NCBI GenBank assembly: GCA_937889485.1
Contig: CALAPG010000265.1
Location: forward strand, 1-23,223
Source of the DNA: an uncultured Moraxella sp.
GTDB taxonomy: Bacteria; Pseudomonadota; Gammaproteobacteria; Pseudomonadales; Moraxellaceae
Direction of reading: 5' to 3'
Length of the DNA: 23,223 nucleotides
A program made the translations under genes and the position numbers. How positions within the stretch are numbered: position 1 is the stretch's first letter; every line of letters starts with the position of its first letter. The notes under the pieces were generated by a model. The model worked only from the letters and a program-made list of their open reading frames with translations. It was not told the origin of the DNA and made no database searches. Of this stretch, positions 15,072-23,050 are shown piece by piece.

Positions 15072-16250
15072 TTAGAGTGCCGCGTTCAAAATACGCTGTG
15101 CTACGCTCAAGTCATTGGTTTTATGCTCACCCAATTTGACCATACCATGCGCCGCGAGCTGAGATAAAATTTCGGGTATGGCTTGATCATCTAGTGATAC
15201 CTCACTGAGACGTACGGGTAACCCAAGCTCACGGAAAAAATCTTCGGTACGGCTAATGGCTTGCTGGATTTTTTCTTCATCACTTCCCTCGGTGATTTGC
15301 CAGACATTTTGGGCATACTGTAGCAGTTTGGCGCGTTTGCTGTCTGCTAGCACGCGCATGACGGCAGGTAGCACGATGGTCAAGGTGCGGGCATGGTCAA
15401 TGCCGTGAAGGGATGTGAGTTCATGCCCAATCATGTGGGTTGTCCAATCTTGTGGTACACCCGTGCCAATCAGACCATTAAGAGCCATGGTGGCTGTCCA
15501 CATGATGTTTTTGCGAATGGTGAGGTCGGTAGGATTGGCGAGAACTGCTCGCCCTTCTTCAATCAAAATACGCAATAAACTTTCGCTAAAACCATCTTGT
15601 ACTTTGGCATTGACAGGGTAGGTAAGATATTGCTCCATGACGTGTACAAAGGCGTCTGCCACGCCATTCATGACTTGGCGTTCGGGCAGGGTCAGGGTTT
15701 TGGCAGGGTCAAGAATTGAGAATTTGGGATAAACTCGTGGGTTGCCAAAGGGTAATTTGGCTTGGCGCTCACTGTGGTTGATGACCCCGCCTGAGTTCAT
15801 CTCAGAGCCTGTGGCAGGAATGGTGAGAACCGTGCCTAGCGGCAATGCTTGTGTGATGTCACGCGTGTAAGTGGTAAGCGCTTGCCACGCCTTGTTATGC
15901 TCGGCATCATCGTCTAAAGTTGCTGTTAGGGCAATAAACTTGGTGCCGTCAAGCACCGAACCGCCACCCACCGCCAATAAAAAATCGATGTTGTTGGCGT
16001 GAACCATGTCCACCGCCTTCATTAAGGTAGTAAATTCAGGGTTGGGTTCAATACCGCCAAATTCAAAAATTTCTCGGTTTTTGCCTTGCAGCGCCATGAT
16101 GACCTCATCAAGCGTGCCTGTTTTTTTGGCAGAACTGCCACCGTAAGTAATCAAAACACGGGCATTTTCTGGTACCAAGTTGGCTAATTCTTTAATTTGT
16201 CCTTCACCAAATACGATACGTACAGGGTTGTAATATTGAAAGTTATTCAT
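15072..16250 (-). CDS. yqhD: YqhD-like NADPH-dependent iron/zinc-type alcohol dehydrogenase (aldehyde reductase)
   Basis: This is a group III (iron-containing type) alcohol dehydrogenase of 392 residues, very close to E. coli YqhD (387), which reduces short-chain and lipid-peroxidation-derived aldehydes with NADPH. Shared stretches include RVLITYGGSSAKKTGTLDEV, EFGGIEPNPE, LLAVGGGSVLDGTKFIA, NGVADAFVHVMEQY, MALNGLIGTGVPQDWTTHMIGHELTSLHGIDHA and RAKLLQYAQNVWQITEGSD. GGSS at 37-40 matches the region giving NADPH preference, and GGGS is at 95-98. Expected metal ligands, by alignment to D194/H198/H267/H281 of YqhD, are Asp199, His203, His272 and His286, all present. The ribosome binding site GAGGA is good. 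It is divergent from an Old Yellow Enzyme gene, which fits an aldehyde/electrophile detoxification locus. No yqhC-type regulator is seen nearby. Confidence 0.93.
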   Translation of the reverse strand: MNNFQYYNPVRIVFGEGQIKELANLVPENARVLITYGGSSAKKTGTLDEVIMALQGKNREIFEFGGIEPNPEFTTLMKAVDMVHANNIDFLLAVGGGSVLDGTKFIALTATLDDDAEHNKAWQALTTYTRDITQALPLGTVLTIPATGSEMNSGGVINHSERQAKLPFGNPRVYPKFSILDPAKTLTLPERQVMNGVADAFVHVMEQYLTYPVNAKVQDGFSESLLRILIEEGRAVLANPTDLTIRKNIMWTATMALNGLIGTGVPQDWTTHMIGHELTSLHGIDHARTLTIVLPAVMRVLADSKRAKLLQYAQNVWQITEGSDEEKIQQAISRTEDFFRELGLPVRLSEVSLDDQAIPEILSQLAAHGMVKLGEHKTNDLSVAQRILNAAL

Positions 16251-16431
16251 GGATATCCTCAGTGGATTTTGGCTGATTAAGTGATTAACGCTTGTAAAAG
16301 TGTAGGTTCGCTATCATAAATATATAGATACAGCAAATTGCCATATTTTGGGTCAAGCCTTTTTTAGCGCTTAGGTCGTATGATGTTAAATAGTGCATGA
16401 TTGGATGGTTGCAAGGTGTTGTCATCATAAT

Positions 16432-16451
16432 TTTTTAATAATCATTAAAAA
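16432..16451. repeat. 8-bp inverted repeat in the yqhD/OYE intergenic region
   Basis: TTTTTAAT (16432-16439) and ATTAAAAA (16444-16451) are perfect inverted arms 4 bases apart. They lie in the 254-base divergent spacer, about 55-70 bases before the OYE start. It is a candidate operator or simply AT-rich sequence; low confidence as a site. Confidence 0.35.
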
Positions 16452-16504
16452 TAACGCAGTTAAGCTGTTTAATTATTAATCACGCCAATAATAAAGAGGT
16501 TGTT

Positions 16505-17644
16505 ATGTCTTATTCGTCATTGTTATCGCCGATCACTGTGGGCACCATGCGCCTGCCAAACCGTGTATTTATGGCGCCATTAACGCGCCTACGTAGTGCC
16601 GATTTGCCCAACGGTACTCGAGGCATTGGCGGCTTGCCCACCGCACTGATGGCAGCGTATTATACCCAGCGTGCCAGTAGCGGCATGATTATCGCGGAAG
16701 CCACGGATATCTCGGCTAAGGCAAAAGGTTATGCAGGCGCACCAGGAATTTTTGGCGCCGCACAGGTGGCAGGATGGAAAATGATCACCGACAGCGTTCA
16801 CCACGCAGGTGGCCACATTGGTATGCAATTGTGGCACACGGGGGTAGTGTCGCATTATCGCCTTCGCCCTAACCAGCAGCCACCCGAGTCTGCATCTGCT
16901 ACCAATTTTGGCGAGGCAGTTCGTACTTCCTTAAAAGATCAAGACGGCAAGGTATATCGCGCGGTGGCGACCCCCGCACGTGAGATGACCCGTGCCGAAA
17001 TCAAAAACACTGTGGATGATTTTGCCAACGCGGCGCGCCTTGCCATTGAGGCGGGTATGGATTTTGTGGAGATACACGCGGCACACGGTTATTTGATTCA
17101 CCAATTTTTGTATGATAGTGTCAATCACCGCCAAGATGAATACGGTGGCAGCTTGGACAATCGTATGCGCTTTTTGCGAGAAATTTTGAGCGCTGTAACG
17201 CATGCCATTGGCAGCGAGCGTGTGGGTATTCGCATCTCACCACTGGGCAAATTTAATGGGATTGCCGCTGGTAGCGAGGCGGACGCTTTAGCCATTATTG
17301 GTATGATCAATGAGTTTAACTTGGCTTATTTGCATATTTCAGAGCCCGATTGGGCAGGTGGCAAGCCACTGACTACCGAGTTTCGGCGCCAAATCCGTGA
17401 TACTTATCATGGGGTGATTATTGGTGCAGGCGCGTATAGTGCCGAAAAAGCGGACCAATTGATTAAAGCGGGATTAATTGATGCCGCAGCGTTTGGGCGT
17501 AGCTACATTGCCAACCCAGATTTGGTGGCACGGTTTGAAAAAAATGCACCACTCAATACCCCAAACCCTGCCACATTCTATGGAGGCAACGAAGTGGGCT
17601 ATACCGACTATCCGTTTTTGGCTTCCACGCCCGCGTCTGTTTAG
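16505..17644 (+). CDS. Old Yellow Enzyme family FMN oxidoreductase (alkene reductase)
   Basis: This FMN-dependent NAD(P)H:flavin oxidoreductase of the classical OYE group (NemA/PETN reductase-like) reduces activated C=C bonds, quinones, nitro compounds and nitrate esters in the cytoplasm. It has 379 residues, a little longer than NemA (365). Visible motifs are NRVFMAPLTRLRS, SSGMIIAEATDIS, GMQLWHTGVVSH, the substrate-binding His191 and His194 pair (EIHAAHGYLIHQFLYDSVNHR), DEYGGSLDNRMRFLREIL, the FMN phosphate region VIIGAGAYSAEKAD and FGRSYIANPDLVARF. The ribosome binding site AAAGAGG lies 5 bases before the ATG. It is divergent from the yqhD-like gene and converges with the lysine exporter, sharing the last 4 bases. 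No nemR-like repressor lies beside it. Confidence 0.94.
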   Translation: MSYSSLLSPITVGTMRLPNRVFMAPLTRLRSADLPNGTRGIGGLPTALMAAYYTQRASSGMIIAEATDISAKAKGYAGAPGIFGAAQVAGWKMITDSVHHAGGHIGMQLWHTGVVSHYRLRPNQQPPESASATNFGEAVRTSLKDQDGKVYRAVATPAREMTRAEIKNTVDDFANAARLAIEAGMDFVEIHAAHGYLIHQFLYDSVNHRQDEYGGSLDNRMRFLREILSAVTHAIGSERVGIRISPLGKFNGIAAGSEADALAIIGMINEFNLAYLHISEPDWAGGKPLTTEFRRQIRDTYHGVIIGAGAYSAEKADQLIKAGLIDAAAFGRSYIANPDLVARFEKNAPLNTPNPATFYGGNEVGYTDYPFLASTPASV

Positions 17645-18552
17645 CCCAAACTTGAAAAAACCACCATCAATACAGGTGAGATAATATTAACCAAAAATCC
17701 AAAGCTCATGGCAAGTGGTACCACTTCATTACCGCCTGAGCTTTGGATGACGGGCAACGTAAAATCCATGGTAGTGACGCCGCCAAGCCCCACTGCCGTA
17801 CTGGGGTAAGCGCGCATCAGCATAGGAATGAACAGCAGCGCCATAAATTCTCTTAACAAATCATTGAGTAGAGCCACACTGCCCCAAACCGCGCCATAGG
17901 CATCTGTCATAATAATTCCCGACAAAGAATACCACCCATACCCTGACGACATTGCAAGTCCCTGCATAATAGACACTTGTGGCATTATCAGGCCATATAC
18001 CACCCCACCCACGGCAACACTCAAACAAAAAATAATACTCACTTGTACGCCGCGCTTGTTAAGAAGCACTTGCCGCAGCGACATGCCCGAGTGCGATAGC
18101 TGAAAACCTACCAATAAAATAAGTAAAATCAGTAGCGCCTTAATAATATTATCAATGGGCAAACTGGCAATAGGCAGCCATTTTCCCAACACAAAACCAA
18201 GACCCACACACGCCATCTGGATTAAGCTACCACTAATACTAAGCCCTGCTTGGGTATGGGTATGTGGCAAACTACGCTGCCAAGGGTGCAGCTTATCAAA
18301 CACCAATAGGCTTAATATGCCAGCGCCCATGGTACATACCGCCAACACCGCAACATTGAGCCCAATAAACCCCAGCTGATTGCCCAAATTGTGAATTTGC
18401 GATAACGACACGCCAATAAATGTCAAAATCACAAATACTAACTTGGTTAATACCTGATCCACCAGTGGCATAAATTTTTGCGGCAATGGCACCACAAAAC
18501 CAATAATCAGTGGCGTAAGTATCAATATAAGTGTGATAAAATTTTCTAACAT
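17641..18552 (-). CDS. LysO-family L-lysine exporter
   Basis: This inner-membrane protein of 303 residues resembles LysO (YbjE; DUF340/Lys_export family), which exports L-lysine and the toxic analogue thialysine. It has two halves of hydrophobic segments. The second contains the family signatures SSGYGWYSLSGIIMTDAYGAVWGSVALLNDLLREFMALLFIP and GLGGVTTMDFTLPVIQSSGGNEVVPLAMSFGFLVN. The length is like E. coli LysO (299). The ribosome binding site is weak (GGGATG). The stop codon overlaps that of the OYE gene on the other strand by 4 bases, and no terminator lies between them, so the transcripts must overlap. The substrate is inferred from the family. Confidence 0.88.
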   Translation of the reverse strand: MLENFITLILILTPLIIGFVVPLPQKFMPLVDQVLTKLVFVILTFIGVSLSQIHNLGNQLGFIGLNVAVLAVCTMGAGILSLLVFDKLHPWQRSLPHTHTQAGLSISGSLIQMACVGLGFVLGKWLPIASLPIDNIIKALLILLILLVGFQLSHSGMSLRQVLLNKRGVQVSIIFCLSVAVGGVVYGLIMPQVSIMQGLAMSSGYGWYSLSGIIMTDAYGAVWGSVALLNDLLREFMALLFIPMLMRAYPSTAVGLGGVTTMDFTLPVIQSSGGNEVVPLAMSFGFLVNIISPVLMVVFSSLG

Positions 18553-18912
18553 ACCGCTAACATCCCAACCTTTTTATGCCCTAGCGACCAATAGCAGGTT
18601 TGCTATCGGCGCGTCACCCAACCATTGTTTTGGCTAACGGCGGTTATTGTACCGACAAACAGGTAACGATAGCGAATTTTTTTGTGATAAATAGTCGGTG
18701 ATAAATCATTTGTAAAAACTTACGTGGTACTAAATAATCGTTGTTGGTTATTGGGCTTTGACCGTAATTGGTAACACAAATAAGGTATGATTTGGGCAAG
18801 AGTTGTGTAAGATAAGCACACTTAACGCAACAAAATACCAAAGCTGCCCATTGGCAGGAGCAAAAATTGGTCAGTTAATTTCTCGTTTAATTTGTAGGAC
18901 AACTAGATAACT
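18553..18912. other. 360-base spacer upstream of the TerC-like gene
   Basis: This is the divergent spacer between lysO and the TerC-like gene. TTGACC (18758-18763) and TATGAT (18786-18791) resemble promoter elements, but their 22-base spacing is too wide for one promoter. A minus-strand frame at 18644-18841 shows no recognisable domain. No RNA gene is seen. Confidence 0.4.
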
Positions 18913-19977
18913 ATGAGACACTTTTATTTTGACATCATCTTCACCAGCATTGCCTTGGCAATTGCCGCTTGGTGGGGATTTAGCCATGGTGGCATGGCAG
19001 CGATGACATCGGCAATCTTTATTACCTTAATTTTGGCAGTGATGGAAATTTCACTGTCATTTGACAATGCGGTGGTCAACGCCTCTGTGCTGAAGCATTG
19101 GGATAAATTTTGGAAAACGATTTTTTTGACCGTTGGTATGCTGATTGCCGTGTTTGGTATGCGGCTGTTGTTTCCCATCGTCATTGTAGCGGTAACCGCG
19201 GATATGAGTATGGTTGATGTGGTCAATCTTGCGCTCAACAGCCCCAAAGAATACTCCGCCAAACTGATTGCTCACCATGAGGAGATTGCGGCATTTGGGG
19301 GGATGTTCTTATTATTGGTTTTCCTCAATTTCTTATTTGATGAAAAAGAAGTCATGTGGTTTACTTGGCTTGAGCGCAAACTTGCCCGCTTTGGTAAGGT
19401 TGATGCTATGAGCGTGTTTGTTGCCTTGACCCTACTCATGATTACCCTACAATGGGTAGCCGACGACAAAAAATCAGTGGTACTGGTGGCTGGGGTATTG
19501 GGTATTTTGATTTACCTTGCGACCAATGTGTTATCAAGCCTTTTAGAAGGGGCAGATGACGATGACGAAACAACCCCCCAAGTTGAGGGTAAAGAAGTAG
19601 CGGGCGCTATTGCCAAAGGCGGTATTGCAGGATTTTTATATTTGGAAGTGTTGGACGCCTCGTTTAGTTTTGATGGGGTGATTGGCGCGTTTGCCATTAC
19701 CAATGACGTGATTATCATCATGCTAGGCTTGGCAATTGGCGCAATGTTTGTGCGTTCTATGACTATTTTTTTAGTGGAAAAAGGCACACTTGATGAGTTT
19801 GTGTATCTTGAGCATGGCGCGCATTATGCCATTGGCGCGCTCGCCATTATCATGTTATTAGCGACTATGCACATTGAAGTGCCAGAAGTGGTGACAGGTC
19901 TGATTGGTATTGCCTTTATTGTATGGGCGGTGATCAACTCTATTAGCCACCGTAAACGTGAGGCAGCGATTGAGTAA
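18913..19977 (+). CDS. TerC-like integral membrane protein (DUF475 family)
   Basis: This 354-residue inner-membrane protein is related to TerC. It has about nine hydrophobic segments and the two acidic family motifs within them: EISLSFDNAVVNA (45-57) and EVLDASFSFDGVIGAF (245-260). These resemble the metal-binding repeats of TerC/Alx/MntX-like proteins, some of which export Mn2+. A soluble acidic loop (GADDDDETTPQVEGKE) separates the halves. Proteins of this DUF475 group often lie beside terD-like genes, as here. A metal-export or metal-sensing role at the membrane is inferred, with the ion unknown. AGGA is rather far from the ATG (about 14 bases), but the family N-terminus fits this start. 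A hairpin with a T-run follows at 20099-20129. Confidence 0.9.
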   Translation: MRHFYFDIIFTSIALAIAAWWGFSHGGMAAMTSAIFITLILAVMEISLSFDNAVVNASVLKHWDKFWKTIFLTVGMLIAVFGMRLLFPIVIVAVTADMSMVDVVNLALNSPKEYSAKLIAHHEEIAAFGGMFLLLVFLNFLFDEKEVMWFTWLERKLARFGKVDAMSVFVALTLLMITLQWVADDKKSVVLVAGVLGILIYLATNVLSSLLEGADDDDETTPQVEGKEVAGAIAKGGIAGFLYLEVLDASFSFDGVIGAFAITNDVIIIMLGLAIGAMFVRSMTIFLVEKGTLDEFVYLEHGAHYAIGALAIIMLLATMHIEVPEVVTGLIGIAFIVWAVINSISHRKREAAIE

Positions 19978-20069
19978 TGACAGGTTTTTTGGCGGTTAGA
20001 TTGTGTCCCTATGGCGTGAGTGATTAAGGTTTGGACACATAAATATAACAGCCAAATTTCTCTCAATAG

Positions 20070-20098
20070 TGGACAAAAATTCCTTCCGCTTGTATAGT
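20070..20098 (+). promoter_or_regulatory. Sigma70 promoter of terD
   Basis: TGGACA (20070-20075), a 17-base spacer and TATAGT (20093-20098) match the consensus in 5/6 and 5/6 positions. Transcription should start near 20104-20106, inside the left arm of the terminator-like hairpin at 20099-20129 and about 73 bases before the terD ATG. Confidence 0.6.
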
Positions 20099-20129
20099 AA
20101 AAACGTGAGTTATGGCTCGCGTTTTTTTT
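20099..20129 (+). terminator. Terminator-like hairpin between the TerC-like gene and terD
   Basis: AAAAACGTGAG (20099-20109) pairs with CTCGCGTTTTT (20116-20126) with one G-U pair and a 6-base loop; eight T residues run to 20129. It ends the TerC-like transcript. Its left arm overlaps the predicted terD start site, so a terD transcript would contain only a shortened stem. Confidence 0.8.
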
Positions 20130-20161
20130 ATTTAATTTAATCGTTTCGTCCAAAAAATTGA

Positions 20162-20173
20162 ATACAAGGATTA
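20162..20173 (+). promoter_or_regulatory. terD ribosome binding site resembling a CsrA site
   Basis: ATACAAGGATTA covers the Shine-Dalgarno AAGGA of terD, with the ATG at 20178. It matches 10 of 12 positions of the CsrA SELEX consensus RUACARGGAUGU. CsrA binding here would block translation. Since every Shine-Dalgarno contains GGA, this is suggestive only. Confidence 0.4.
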
Positions 20174-20177
20174 TAAA

Positions 20178-20753
20178 ATGGCAATTAGCTTAACCAAAGG
20201 TGGTAATGTTAATTTATCGAAGGAAGCACCTACCCTTACCAATATGGCAGTGGGATTGGGTTGGAATCCACGCGCAACAGATGGTCAAGCATTTGACCTT
20301 GATGCCGTGGCTTTTTTGGTTAATGAAGCGGGCAAAGTACGTAGCGATGCAGATTTTATCTTCTTTAACAATTTAAAATCAAGCGAGGGTGCCGTTGAGC
20401 ATACAGGCGACAACCGCACAGGCGAAGGCGATGGCGATGATGAAACCATCAAAGTAGATTTGACCAAAGTGCCAAGTGATGTCAGCAAAGTGGTGTTTTG
20501 TGCGGTGATTTATGATGGTCAAAGCCGTAACCAAAATTTTGGACAAGTAAGCAACGCCTATATTCGCGTGGTCAATAGCCAAGGCGAATCAGAGATTGCC
20601 CGTTATGACTTATCAGAAGATGGTAGCACTGAAACCGCAATGATTTTTGGTGAATTGTATCGCCATGGCGGTGAGTGGAAATTCCGTGCAGTGGGACAAG
20701 GTTTTGCAGGCGGCTTAGGCCCATTGGCGGCATCCTACGGCGTGGCGGTATAA
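20178..20753 (+). CDS. terD: Tellurium resistance / stress protein TerD
   Basis: This is a soluble calcium-binding protein of the TerD family, 191 residues, like E. coli TerD (192). The fit is strong along the whole length: [41 protein letters not shown] (acidic cluster near 40-42), [33 protein letters not shown] (Asp78 to Glu89, Ca2+ ligands), [13 protein letters not shown], and [37 protein letters not shown]. Ter proteins protect against tellurite, some phages and colicins, and envelope stress; the mechanism is unsettled. It has its own promoter and a good ribosome binding site (AAGGA), followed by a terminator-like hairpin before the AIM24 gene. terA, terB and terF are not seen in the window. 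Confidence 0.96.
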   Translation: MAISLTKGGNVNLSKEAPTLTNMAVGLGWNPRATDGQAFDLDAVAFLVNEAGKVRSDADFIFFNNLKSSEGAVEHTGDNRTGEGDGDDETIKVDLTKVPSDVSKVVFCAVIYDGQSRNQNFGQVSNAYIRVVNSQGESEIARYDLSEDGSTETAMIFGELYRHGGEWKFRAVGQGFAGGLGPLAASYGVAV

Positions 20754-20840
20754 GCGGTTTTGTAGTGACGGGCGCTGGGTTATCATCACGCAATTGCAAG
20801 TGACCTACAGTCACCCAACACGCGCTAGACCACTACCACT

Positions 20841-20889
20841 AAACCACTAGCAACCTAAATAATCTATCGTGGCGGCTAGTGGTTTTTTT
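20841..20889 (+). terminator. Intrinsic terminator after terD
   Basis: AAACCACTAGC (20841-20851) pairs perfectly with GCTAGTGGTTT (20875-20885) over a 23-base loop, and seven T residues end at 20889. The long loop may make it partly permissive, allowing read-through to the AIM24 and TerZ-like genes. Confidence 0.75.
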
Positions 20890-20946
20890 ATATATTAACC
20901 TTCACACACCAAACATCACAGATTGACATAACAAGCAGAGACAGCT

Positions 20947-21699
20947 ATGGCAGCGACGTTTACCTTAATTGGCACCATTGAACCTTTTTTACATTGTAAC
21001 CTTAAACATGGCGATGCCATCTATTGTGAAGCCAACGCCATGGTGATGATGGAATCCAACCTTGAACTCAAAGGTCAGATGAGAGGCGGGCTGATGCAAT
21101 CGCTGATGCGCCGCTTTGCGAATGACGAATCGTTGTTTCAGCAGCAAATTGAAGCGGTCAACGGCGAGGGTGATTGTTTGCTTGCCCCCACGCTAGATGG
21201 TGATATGCAAATTTTGGAAGTGGGCAATCACCAATATACCCTAAGCGATGGTGCCTTTGTGGCAGCCACCAACCAAGTAGATATCCGTGCCAGTATTCAG
21301 CGCAATCTAGGTGGCGCCATATTTGGCGACACAGGCGGCTTGATGGTTATGAAAACCCAAGGCACAGGACAAGTAGTGGTATCTGGGTTTGGCTCACTGT
21401 TTGAGATTGATGTCACCCCTGGCAAAGACGTGATTATTGATAATGGTCATGTGGTATGTTGGGACAGTCGGTTACAATATAGCCTATCGATGTCTACGAG
21501 CAAAAATAAAGGGTTTTTGGGCAATATCATCAACTCGGTGACCAGCGGCGAAGGCATGGTCTTAAAATTTTCGGGTCAAGGCAAAGTGATTATTTGCTCA
21601 CGTAACCGCGACACCTTTCAAGGGTGGATACAAAGTATATTAGGCAGCAATGCAGGCGGCCGTGGTAACAACGGCGGCTTACTCAATAATATTTTTTAA
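20947..21699 (+). CDS. AIM24 / TIGR00266 family protein
   Basis: This 250-residue soluble protein belongs to the AIM24 family (TIGR00266, formerly DUF124), beta-rich proteins of unknown biochemical role, named after a mitochondrial biogenesis factor. Recognisable parts are HCNLKHGDAIYCEANAMVMMESNLELKGQMRGG, FGSLFEIDVTPGKDVIIDNGHVVCWDS and GEGMVLKFSGQGKVIICSRNRDTFQGWI. The last 20 residues are Gly/Asn-rich and probably disordered. The ribosome binding site is weak (AGAGACAGC). It lies between two TerD-family genes, 29 bases before the TerZ-like one, so it is likely part of the same stress module. AIM24-type genes do occur near ter-type genes elsewhere, but its biochemical contribution is unknown. 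Confidence 0.88.
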   Translation: MAATFTLIGTIEPFLHCNLKHGDAIYCEANAMVMMESNLELKGQMRGGLMQSLMRRFANDESLFQQQIEAVNGEGDCLLAPTLDGDMQILEVGNHQYTLSDGAFVAATNQVDIRASIQRNLGGAIFGDTGGLMVMKTQGTGQVVVSGFGSLFEIDVTPGKDVIIDNGHVVCWDSRLQYSLSMSTSKNKGFLGNIINSVTSGEGMVLKFSGQGKVIICSRNRDTFQGWIQSILGSNAGGRGNNGGLLNNIF

Positions 21700-21728
21700 A
21701 CCAAATAACTAAACTTAAGGATAAACAC

Positions 21729-22337
21729 ATGGCAGTTGATTTACAAAAAGGTCAAAAAATTTCGTTAGTCAAAGAAGCGGGTGGCGAACTGGCACAAATC
21801 AAAATGGGTCTAGGTTGGGATGTGGCTAGCAGCGGCGCTGCAAAAACAGGCGGATTCTTGAGTGGGCTGTTTGGTGGTGGCAACGCAGGCGGTAGCATTG
21901 ACTTGGATGCGTCTTGTATCATGCTAGATGCCAATAAGCAAATGATAGATGCTATTTGGTTTGGTCAATTACAGTCAAAAGACCAAAGCGTATTGCACAC
22001 AGGCGACAACCGCACGGGCGCAGGTGATGGTGATGACGAGGTGATTAATGTGAACTTGGCAAACGTGCCCGCTCACGTGCAGTCTTTGGTATTTACCGTC
22101 AACAGTTTTACTGGGCAAACCTTTGCAAGCGTCAGCAACGCGTTTTGCCGCTTGATTAATGCAAGCAATAACCAAGAAGTGGCACGTTATAATTTATCTG
22201 CCCAAGGCAATCATACCGCCCTCATTTTGGCAAAAATCTACCGTCATAACGGTGAGTGGAAAATGCATGCAATTGGCGAGACGGCAAATGGTCGCACGTT
22301 CCATGATTTGATGCCCGCTATTTTACCGCATGCATAG
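21729..22337 (+). CDS. TerD-family protein, TerZ-like
   Basis: This 202-residue TerD-family protein is closest to TerZ by its arrangement. After the usual start (ISLVKEAGGELAQIKMGLGWDV) it has a Gly-rich insertion at 36-56 (GFLSGLFGGGNAGG), as in TerZ. It continues with SIDLDASCIMLDANKQMIDAIWFGQLQSKD and the calcium-binding loop [15 protein letters not shown] (Asp93 onward). Next come FTVNSFTGQTFASVSNAFCRLINASNNQEVARYNLSAQGNHTALILAKIYRHNGEWK and a short unique tail. It is soluble and cytoplasmic. The start is fixed by AAGGA 8 bases upstream, again in an AAGGAT context. It probably shares a transcript with the AIM24 gene (29-base gap), and a strong terminator follows. Confidence 0.92.
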   Translation: MAVDLQKGQKISLVKEAGGELAQIKMGLGWDVASSGAAKTGGFLSGLFGGGNAGGSIDLDASCIMLDANKQMIDAIWFGQLQSKDQSVLHTGDNRTGAGDGDDEVINVNLANVPAHVQSLVFTVNSFTGQTFASVSNAFCRLINASNNQEVARYNLSAQGNHTALILAKIYRHNGEWKMHAIGETANGRTFHDLMPAILPHA

Positions 22338-22402
22338 ACGGTTATTATGTAGACGGTTATTGTGTGGCTAACGGGTGAATTATTTTAACCCCAAAGTAGG
22401 CT

Positions 22403-22446
22403 AAACCCCTGCTGTCTTTTGCGCTAAGATAGCAGGGGTTTTATTA
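22403..22446 (+). terminator. Strong intrinsic terminator after the Ter module
   Basis: A 16-bp stem (22403-22418 against 22426-22441) contains one G-U pair and a 7-base loop, with a core of AAACCCCTGCT. A T-rich tail follows (TTTTATTATT). It closes the AIM24/TerZ-like transcript. Confidence 0.9.
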
Positions 22447-22600
22447 TTTGCGACAAAATGTTTGCCAAGTTAATATACATGGGTTTTGAACAAACCGCGG
22501 GTTTGTTAAAATACCCCACATTCATGCGACTTATGATGACGCAATTTTGATAGCGTTGCCCACATTTGAGCACAAATTTGACACAAAGGAACATAGCATC

Positions 22601-23050
22601 ATGGCATCTAATCGTTTTCAGCCGATACTCATTGCAGGGTTATTGCCGCTGCTGGTTTTTACTTGGTTTGGGCGTGACTATATTGGTCAAATTGATTTTT
22701 GGCTACTGTGGCTTGTTGCCATGACGCTGGTGGGCTTGCCGCTGGTCTTTGCCGAGATTGGGCTTGCGCACCGTAGTGGTACCTCCCCGCTAATTGGATT
22801 GGCAAAACTGACCCGTGAGGCGGATGTGGCAACGGCATGGCGAGGGTTTGGCTGGCTGACGGTGGGGTTATTGTTGGTGGTGATTGGACACCTATTGGCA
22901 AGTAGTGGTCAAATGCTGCAGCCGCTGATGGGTCAAATGGCGCTACCTGCCATGTTGGCGGTCATGACTCTTGGAGTGCTAGGGCTTAGCTTTGCCAAAC
23001 ACTTGGCAGGTTGGCTCGCGGTTGGTTTTGGCATTGCCGCAATGATCGCC
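22601..23050 (+). CDS. NSS-like sodium-dependent transporter, N-terminal part (cut by junction)
   Basis: About 150 residues of an inner-membrane protein are visible. Hydrophobic segments are PILIAGLLPLLVFTWFG, FWLLWLVAMTLVGLPLVFAEIGLA, GWLTVGLLLVVIGHLLASSG and ALPAMLAVMTLGVLGLSFA. The stretch LVGLPLVFAEIGLAHRSGTSPL resembles the conserved TM2 region of neurotransmitter:sodium symporters (usually LLVGIPLLxxELALGRRSG), but the TM1 unwound region is not typical. It is therefore a divergent NSS-like protein, and the substrate is unknown. I start it at the ATG (22601), which has AAAGGA 10 bases upstream; the TTG at 22547 has no such site. After about residue 150 the frame stays open to 23197, but it runs through GC-rich sequence of another origin and gives an arginine-rich, non-membrane tail. 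The true C-terminal part is missing. Confidence 0.55.

Noticed and set aside
18644..18841. Minus-strand frame of 65 codons between lysO and the TerC-like gene
   Set aside because: No domain, odd composition and no clear ribosome binding site; probably chance in a promoter region.
22547..22600. Upstream TTG start for the NSS-like gene
   Set aside because: No ribosome binding site, and the 18 added residues are polar and unlike a transporter start; the ATG at 22601 has AAAGGA.
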